Assembly: GCA_946803715.1 (NCBI GenBank)
Contig: CAMPET010000128.1
Coordinates: 192,577-203,821 of the forward strand
Direction: 5' to 3'
From: Beroe ovata
Taxonomy: Eukaryota; Ctenophora; Nuda; Beroida; Beroidae
Length of the DNA stretch: 11,245 nucleotides
In this document: piece after piece, positions 1 through 11,245 of the stretch
Layout: the number at the start of each line of letters is the position of its first letter
Numbering within the stretch: position 1 is the stretch's first letter
The notes under the pieces: model-generated
What the model saw: the letters and a program-made list of their open reading frames with translations, nothing else
Database searches by the model: none
Told to the model about the DNA's origin: nothing
Translations under genes and position numbers: made by a program

Positions 1-70
1 CCACCTGCTCACCCCTCACCACCTGCTCACCCCTCACCACCTCCTTACCCCTCACCACTAGCTCACCACT
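1..70 (+). repeat. 18-bp minisatellite next to a splice acceptor
   Basis: The unit ccacctgctcacccctca occurs at 1-18, 19-36 and 37-54 (third copy with changes), plus a degraded partial copy to about 70. It runs almost into the acceptor at 79 and is pyrimidine-rich on the sense strand. It is cut by the left edge of the window. Confidence 0.85.
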
Positions 71-79
71 TCTCCTCAG

Positions 80-273
80 ATTCCCTGAAATCTGGTGACA
101 ACGTAAGGAAGACACTGAGAATCATGCAGAAAGCGGTGTGTGCCCTATCTGGTGTGGTGGTACTCTGTCTCGCGGCAATTGTGTGTCTGTTCGTGGTCAT
201 GCACCACAACGCTAAGATTGTCAGCTCTCACCATGATACCACGCCCATTAACCCTGACACTCACGCTAATCTG
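80..273 (+). CDS. Exon of membrane protein: cytosolic stub and transmembrane helix
   Basis: The acceptor tctcctcag ends at 79 and the donor ctg|gtgagt starts at 274. Two bases (80-81) finish a split codon, then 64 codons follow, so the exon ends in phase 0. It holds a basic stretch, a Met at 124-126, the membrane helix, and a His/Thr/Pro-rich juxtamembrane stalk (HHDTTPINPDTHANL). Confidence 0.72.
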
Positions 274-1515
274 GTGAGTCCATAATATTAATATCGCACA
301 CGGTAGATCCAAGTTTAAATCCGAGTTTAAATCCCGTTTAGGGAATGCCCCATCATACACAATACATAAAAGCTAAAAGCCAGTTCAATCAGAATAGAAG
401 CACAGAATTTTTGGTTTTTGCCTAAGTCTAACCTTTCCCTTTCGTTCAGTCGACGAAACCGCAGCGGTCACGGACCGTAACACCTCGGCAAACGTACGGT
501 CCCGACTCGGTGACGGACGAACCGCCGATAGATCTATTCCGGTCGATGGGTTGTGACGTCACGACATTCCCGGGGCTGTCGAATGTGCGGGTTCAGTACT
601 CCAAATCCAACAAGAGACTGGACTGCAAGTACACGGTGGAGCTAAGTCCGGAGGAATATTATCTGAGGACAAACGATCAGCACTTCAGTATCGAGATCAC
701 GTGAGTCCGGGATAAACTGGGACATGGGATATTGGGATAATAAACTGAGAGTGGGGACGTATAATAGTGTCAGCACTGAGGCTCATTGCTGCAATACACT
801 AGAGCTCATTGACTCAGCTCTAGTGATGTTCTGGTGATTCCATTTTAAAGGAATGGGCATTCGGAGGTATGTCAATATGTTTTCCATGCACTGACAGTGA
901 CACAAGCTCTCTGTATTTCAGACCTGCGGCTGGCAGCATGCTATCCCAGCAGTGTTCGTCCAAATCGAGCCCGTGTGGACCGTCAAACAACGTGTACGTG
1001 ATCAGTAATGCCAGTCCCAATCAGACACTGGCGCTTGGCAAAGCTACCCGGAACAATACTCCTACTAAACAGGTTTGATTATGATGTCCATGATAATGAT
1101 ATTGATAGTCGACTCATGTTCCTAGACTTTTCCACCGGCCAATTATCTCCAAATCAATACTCAATTTATCCGGTATCCAGTATACCCACATCCACCGAAC
1201 CTAGGGCCACTCCCACGCCTTACTCCCACTCCTTACTCCCACTCCCACTCCTTACTCCCACTCCCACTCACACTCCCACCACTTGATACTATTCTTCCCA
1301 TATCAACCCCCGCTTCCCCACAGTTGTCTGGGAACAAGCAGCGGTACAGTTACATGCTAGTCTCGGGTATCAACAAGATCCAAGCCCGGGTCAGGATTCT
1401 GCCTGGCCACGTGTCATGTCTGGACTGCTGCCACGTGTCCCAGGGTGCATTCCTCGATATTCACTACTACTTCACCTTCAAGTGCCCTAGCTCCTACAAC
1501 GATATCAGTGAGTGA
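80..1515 (+). CDS. Unrecognised single-pass membrane protein with Cys-rich ectodomain, 5'-partial, four exons
   Basis: Four exons (80-273, 450-700, 922-1072, 1324-1515) join in phase and give 261 residues to a stop at 1513-1515. Residues 17-40 are strongly hydrophobic (KAVCALSGVVVLCLAAIV then CLFVVM) and are preceded by basic residues (VRKTLR), so the likely topology is type II, with a short cytosolic N-terminus and about 220 residues outside. The outer part has eight cysteines (MGCDV, LDCKY, QQCSS, SPCGP, SCLDCC, FKCPS) and three N-glycosylation sequons (NAS, NQT, NNT), which fits a secretory-pathway protein. The first exon starts at a good acceptor (tctcctcag) and the frame is open from its first full codon, so upstream exons are likely off the window. 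The alternative is translation from the Met codon at 124. I do not recognise the family, and a receptor or ligand role would be a guess. Confidence 0.72.
450..700 (+). CDS. Exon of membrane protein: proximal ectodomain
   Basis: The acceptor ctttcgttcag ends at 449, with a branch-point-like ctaac at 429-433. The donor ac|gtgagt starts at 701. The exon has 83 codons plus two bases, and the split codon completes as Thr with the next exon. It begins with a Pro/Arg/Thr-rich linker, then a segment with two cysteines (MGCDVTTFPG and LDCKYTVELSPEEYY) with alternating hydrophobic residues that suggest beta strands. No family was recognised. Confidence 0.72.
797..825. repeat. Small intronic inverted repeat
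   Basis: Ten-base perfect arms, cactagagct at 797-806 and agctctagtg at 816-825, flank a 9-base loop. It lies in the intron between exons 450-700 and 922-1072. No function can be inferred. Confidence 0.6.
922..1072 (+). CDS. Exon of membrane protein: glycosylation-site-rich segment
   Basis: The acceptor ctctgtatttcag ends at 921 and the donor cag|gtttga starts at 1073. One base completes the split Thr codon, then 50 codons follow. It encodes two cysteines (QQCSS, SPCGP), a strand-like NNVYVISNAS, and three N-glycosylation sequons (NAS, NQT, NNT). The donor is weaker than the others in this gene. Confidence 0.68.
1208..1282 (+). repeat. (CTCCCA / CTTACTCCCACTC) pyrimidine minisatellite before an acceptor
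   Basis: Irregular tandem units of cactccc and ccttactcccact fill this stretch, about 40 nt upstream of the acceptor at 1323. Like the array at 1-70, it is pyrimidine-rich on the coding strand and could supply or extend the polypyrimidine tract. Confidence 0.85.
1324..1515 (+). CDS. Last exon of membrane protein: distal Cys-rich region and stop
   Basis: The acceptor gcttccccacag ends at 1323. Sixty-three codons then lead to tga at 1513-1515. The segment holds four cysteines (SCLDCC, FKCPS) and aromatic strand-like stretches (FLDIHYYFTF). The last codons overlap a perfect donor consensus (a|gtgagt at 1508-1513), so splicing onward from 1507 is possible. I saw no convincing further exon in the AT-rich DNA downstream, so a terminal exon is preferred. 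Confidence 0.68.
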   Translation: MSGNKQRYSYMLVSGINKIQARVRILPGHVSCLDCCHVSQGAFLDIHYYFTFKCPSSYNDISE

Positions 1516-2528
1516 TTCCTGACTCCTGAACAATTTTATACCTCGCATTTCTTCGATCATGTGAAATGTGGTTTGTGACAAAATTAATGAAATAGGCAGC
1601 CCTGAACAATCCCGTCACCTCAAGCATATGCATGTGTTGTCGTGATTGTTCACTGTTCATCGTACTGCCATAAATCATTTCCACATAACGAATTTCAACC
1701 AATTTCACGCGATCTATAGTCAGCATTTGACAGGTGACTACAAGATAGGTTCAGGATCATGATGAATCGGCCAGCTGAGAATGAACTATTCTGAGTCGCA
1801 CCACGATGACAAACATCCCTCAAAAAATGAGTTCTGCGAGAGCAAATATCAGCACAGTAGAGGAAGCTGGAGACATGTGTGATTGTAAATCCGATCTTCG
1901 TGCCTGGTGAAAAGAGATCTACAAATTGCCATGGGTTGTCTCATCAGCTCAAACCGATCACGATCGTCTGTATGCCGGAATCGAACTGATCACTGATGGT
2001 GTGATCATGTGGATCAGTTGTTCACAGACATTCTTCAGCAAACTCATTGCTCATTGACTAATTGACTATTGAATGAACAAAGTATGGTGCTACCAGCGCC
2101 CTAGCTGGTAGTAGCGAGAAAACTTATTTATTTGAGATAATGACCGAGATTTATGATGTATCATTAAGATTTTTACTGAAAAGTTATACTTAAACTTAAT
2201 TTGCTGATTACGAATACAAATTAACACTAAAACAATGAGTGAGATTGTAAAAACAGAATAAAAATGGAGTGCTGGAAAATGATGGTATGGTCAAGACTAT
2301 AAAATATTGCCTTTTAATTTTATCTATCCTACTCATAGTCAATGCATGTATGAATCTATGCTTGGGAATGGGTTTGGCACTCGTTGGTTGATGATAATCT
2401 AGGAGTAGGACGAATACTGGGCAAGAGATTGGATTTGGAACTTGCTTATCGTGCATGTAGTTGTAGCGTCAAAATAAAGCAAAATGAATTGATATCGATA
2501 ATGCCACATTGCGTGCTCTGACTTTAGA
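1516..2528. other. AT-rich downstream region without a supported gene
   Basis: There is no credible exon on either strand: the open frames are short, AT-driven and lack matched splice sites. It probably includes the 3' untranslated region of the membrane-protein gene. A small hairpin lies at about 2089-2111 (gctaccagc facing gctggtag). Short inverted words around gatca occur near 1950-2020. Confidence 0.6.
2257..2262 (+). terminator. Possible poly(A) signal AATAAA for the membrane-protein gene
   Basis: This is the first AATAAA found on the plus strand after the stop at 1515. It implies a 3' untranslated region of about 0.75 kb. A second AATAAA is at 2473-2478. The hexamer is common by chance in AT-rich DNA, so support is weak. 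Confidence 0.3.
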
Positions 2529-3056
2529 GTTTGTACACTTATTTTTTATTTTATTGAAGTTTATCCGTACATATTTTGATTTACAATTTATATGCCGCTG
2601 GATAATAACATGTAATTGTAAAGATCATGATGAACTTTTTACTAAATGTATTGAATTTGATGTATGATTTTTATAGTGATGGCAGTTTCAACCTGAACCT
2701 AATGCGGATGCCGATGCGAAATTGCAGGCAGGCTGCAGTTATGAGTTACACTTACTTGCCGGATGTTATCTGTCCACTGTTTCTTGCGCGCGGCGCGCAA
2801 GAAACAGTGGACAGATAACATCCGGCAAACACTTACAAATTCAAGAATTCACTATTCAGTCGTCACCCGCGCCGTGCGGTCTTCGAGTTCGTATTTCGAT
2901 TCGTTGACAGCGCCGCGCGGGCAATTTAATTCATATTTTGTGGTGCTTGCCTGGCCTTGTAAATTTAGGATTATATTTAATGTTTGTAGGATTTCACCCT
3001 ACCCTTGCTGGCGGGATTTTATCCCTGGCAAGGGGCGGATTGAAAATCGCGCGCAC
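2529..3056 (+). repeat. Repeat copy 1 (shorter copy, contains a palindrome)
   Basis: It starts at gtttgtacacttatttttta and matches the copy starting at 3058 almost base for base through gatgccgatgcgaaattgcag. It then resumes matching at tcgtatttcgattcgttgac (about 2890, against about 3760 in copy 2). Relative to copy 2 it lacks about 400 bp of GC-rich DNA and instead has a palindrome at 2756-2828. No transposase-like frame and no clear terminal inverted repeats were found. The last bases are followed by an N at 3057. Confidence 0.75.
2756..2828. repeat. Perfect 36-bp-arm palindrome with 1-base spacer
   Basis: Arms 2756-2791 and 2793-2828 are exact reverse complements around the single base 2792. 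The outer ends read ttgccggatg and catccggcaa, and the centre is gcgcgc-g-gcgcgc. It could form a long hairpin or cruciform. It may be biological (a fold-back repeat) or an artefact of joining two opposite-strand reads. Confidence 0.9.
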
Positions 3057-3057
3057 N

Positions 3058-3930
3058 GTTTGTACACTTATTTTTTATTTTATTGAAGTTATCCGTACAT
3101 ATTTTGATTTACAATTTATATGCCGCAGGATAATAACATGTAATTGTTAAGATCATGATGAACTTTTTACTAAATTTATTGAACTTGATGTATGTTTTTG
3201 ATAGTGGCTGTGATGGCAGTTTTAACCTGAACCTTATGCGGATGCCGATGCGAAATTGCAGGATGCTGTTACAAATCTAAGAATTCACTAGTTCCGTCAG
3301 TCGTCACGGCCGTACCCGCGCCGTGCACGTGCAGTGTTGTGCACACGTTGCGCGCCCCTGTTCTACTTCTAGTGTTCTACTCAGTGAACTGAAAAGTCGG
3401 AGAGTACGCGCGCGGGGTATTTGGGTCATTGTATTTGTCGATCGATGATAGACCCTGTCGAGAATTTCGTTTCGCGCGCGCGCTAGGGTACGCCCTTTTT
3501 TCTAACTTTTTGAGGCTCAATTCTATTCTGGTAGATCTCGGTGAGCTGATTACAGATATGTCAAGCTTTTTGAAATTGGACTATGTTTGCCTTGTCATCT
3601 AGGGCCTTTTTTATTTCGTGACGTCACACCACGTGACAGGTCACGTGATCTCAAACTTATTCTCACTCTCAGACAGAGAATCGCGGCTTGCATCAGCGGT
3701 CTGGCATCGCGGCCCGACAATTGGGTCACGCAGCGCGGGAACATGCAGTCTTCGAATTCGTATTTCGATTCGTTGACAGCGCCGTGGCCGTGGGCAATTT
3801 AATTCAAATCTTGTGGTGCTTGCCTTGTAGGATCAGGATTGTATTCCCTATCCTCGCTGGCGAGTAGCGGATTTTAATCCGGGCAAGGAATTAGTTTACA
3901 ACTCGGGCGGAATAAGAATTACAAATTGTA
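3058..3930 (+). repeat. Repeat copy 2 (longer copy)
   Basis: It begins one base after an N with gtttgtacactta, as copy 1 does. It shares the left ~210 bp with copy 1, and shares the right part from about 3746 (tcgtatttcgattcgttgac, then gggcaatttaattca, then an imperfect ccttgctggc...ggcaagg type hairpin). The unshared middle, about 3330-3745, is GC-rich with cgcgcgcgc runs and CACGTG and GACGTC words. The right boundary is uncertain because similarity fades near gcgcgac (about 3940). Confidence 0.7.
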
Positions 3931-4620
3931 ATACAATTGCGCGACGCCGATGGTATTGGTATGGAATTGGAAAAACCCTACAAGTGCTTGCAGGATTGCG
4001 GATGTTATATTACTATCTTTGTCAGATGTTATCTAATATCTGAGTCTGACCTAGGCCAGGAACGAACAGGCGATGGCATTGGACTATAATTATAACTATT
4101 AAGGCCTGCGAATAAAGAGAACTTCAAGTTTATCCCGTCAAAATTTAAATACCATCAGCTGACAAAAGAAACTTAAACTGAAAGTTTAGAACAAAAAGCA
4201 AATGCATGAGTTCAATCGAAAAACTTGGACATTGGATAGCCAGAAAAATGCAATTGCATCATGTGCCCCTGCTAAAGAGTGCAATCAATGAAATTGTAAC
4301 TAGGTAATATCCTGCTGATCAGTGATCAATTGTCCAAGATCATGATACAATCATATTTATACGAGATACGGATATTCATATACAGGAACACGTAACACGT
4401 TACGCAATGAGCCCTATGCTGGAGCTGTGAACTTAAAGTCACATCACGATCAGTTCATTCATATAATCATGCGTGATACTGGCATGATTTAAGTTTTTGA
4501 TGGGGCTAAAACAATGCATCTTTGTGGGGTCAGTTTGTACTATTTGATAATGATGATACATGGTCGTTGAGGGTCTAACTCCATATAAATGTCCAATTGT
4601 CTAAACACCTATCAGAACAC
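3931..4620. other. Region between the repeat and the enzyme's stop, no gene seen
   Basis: AT-rich with no credible exon. It should contain the 3' untranslated region of the minus-strand enzyme. I saw no minus-strand AATAAA close to the stop. The only variant noted is TATAAA on the minus strand (4354-4359), which is weak. Confidence 0.5.
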
Positions 4621-10695
<6,075 letters not shown>

Positions 10696-10760
10696 CTGAG
10701 GAGAGGGGGGGTACAATAGTAATGTGTGGGGACTCCAATTCATACCACTAGAAGATATTA

Positions 10761-10817
10761 GCTCCTATGTGAGAATGCGAGATCTCGGACTCTGAGGTTT
10801 CCTATTCTCACAGGAGC
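10761..10817. repeat. Imperfect inverted repeat
   Basis: gctcctatgtgagaat (10761-10776) pairs with attctcacaggagc (10804-10817), apart from a 2-base bulge. The loop is about 27 bases. It could be a small fold-back element; no target-site duplication was identified. Confidence 0.6.
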
Positions 10818-11196
10818 TCCTATTTTCCAGTGAGAACAACTCATCCGGCTATAAATAAAGGCAATATAATAGGCAATAGCCCTGCCATTCCCCGTATTAA
10901 CTATTAAGGGGAGTGCAGTACAAGTGGCAAGATGTAACTATTGGGGGGGGGGAGTAAGGACAGATTGTCGATTAATCAGCGGGGATTCACGTCACGTATA
11001 ATAGTTCGAGGAACTGCCCCATTTATCGACAGTAATTTGGAGTGTGCGGGCTGCGGGGGTGCATCATGGGAATATTATATATCGAGTTGAAGACCCGTCA
11101 AATCGGTAGAAATTCACGGCCTATTTTCCGGGTGAATTTTGAGGGAGGTACTAAAGCGTTCCGTAGCTATTTGTCAATTGTCATACACGTGTCACT

Positions 11197-11245
11197 GCAA
11201 CAGACCACTATCGCATAGCAACAGACCACTATCGCATAGCAACAG
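11197..11245. repeat. 21-bp tandem repeat cut by the window edge
   Basis: gcaacagaccactatcgcat + a occurs at 11197-11217 and 11218-11238, identical in both, and a third copy starts at 11239. The array probably continues beyond the window. Confidence 0.92.

Larger units (their letters stand above)
10696..11245 (-). other. Upstream intron or 5' region of the phospho-lyase, no exon seen
   Basis: I looked on the minus strand for the missing N-terminal exon (the family has a basic 'RKKxxGP'-like segment) and did not find one. It contains a C-run forming the acceptor tract (10701-10710 as G on the plus strand), a 10-base G run at 10943-10952, and the hairpin and repeat listed separately. Confidence 0.55.

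Noticed and set aside
1505-1726. 73-codon minus-strand frame after the membrane-protein gene
   Set aside because: AT-rich, no family resemblance, overlaps the plus-strand final exon and likely 3' untranslated region.
2763-3150. Overlapping plus-strand open frames across the first repeat copy
   Set aside because: They are driven by the palindrome and the GC-rich repeat, include the N, lack splice sites, and are not shared with copy 2.
3587-3802. 71-codon plus-strand frame in the second repeat copy
   Set aside because: No recognisable domain, a composition like the surrounding non-coding repeat, and no matching frame in copy 1.

Overview
The window looks like genomic DNA from an invertebrate animal. 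It holds no bacterial operons, no ribosome binding sites, no long open frames and no CRISPR arrays. Two genes are split into short exons bounded by good GT...AG sites, and the rest is introns, minisatellites, a (GT)n microsatellite and diverged repeats. I cannot name the species. The closest recognisable relatives are metazoan.

Plus strand, left edge (80-1515): the last four visible exons of an unrecognised protein. It has one hydrophobic membrane segment followed by an extracellular-type region with eight cysteines and three N-glycosylation sequons, and ends at a stop at 1513-1515. At least one exon probably lies off the left edge.

Middle (about 1516-4620): no gene that I can support. It contains a possible poly(A) signal at 2257, two diverged direct copies of one repeat (2529-3056 and 3058-about 3930) joined at a single N, and a perfect 36-bp-arm palindrome at 2756-2828 inside the left copy.

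Minus strand (10695 down to 4621): nine exons of a PLP-dependent class-III aminotransferase-fold enzyme of the ETNPPL/PHYKPL group (ethanolamine-phosphate or 5-phosphohydroxy-lysine phospho-lyase). The phases of all nine exons join without a stop to give 424 residues through to the natural C-terminus. Only a short N-terminal exon is missing, presumably beyond 11245. The two genes are convergent, and nothing suggests a shared function.

The most interesting signals are in the introns. In 6 of 13 splice acceptors, a pyrimidine-rich tandem repeat (pyrimidine-rich on the sense strand) abuts or nearly abuts the acceptor. In one case the repeat carries copies of the acceptor and the first codons of the next exon, including an in-frame alternative acceptor 36 nt upstream. 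In another the repeat carries TACTAAC branch-point-like sequence. Two tandem duplications each have one N exactly at the junction, which suggests unmerged assembly overlaps or haplotypes rather than real duplications. I found no new multi-gene system.
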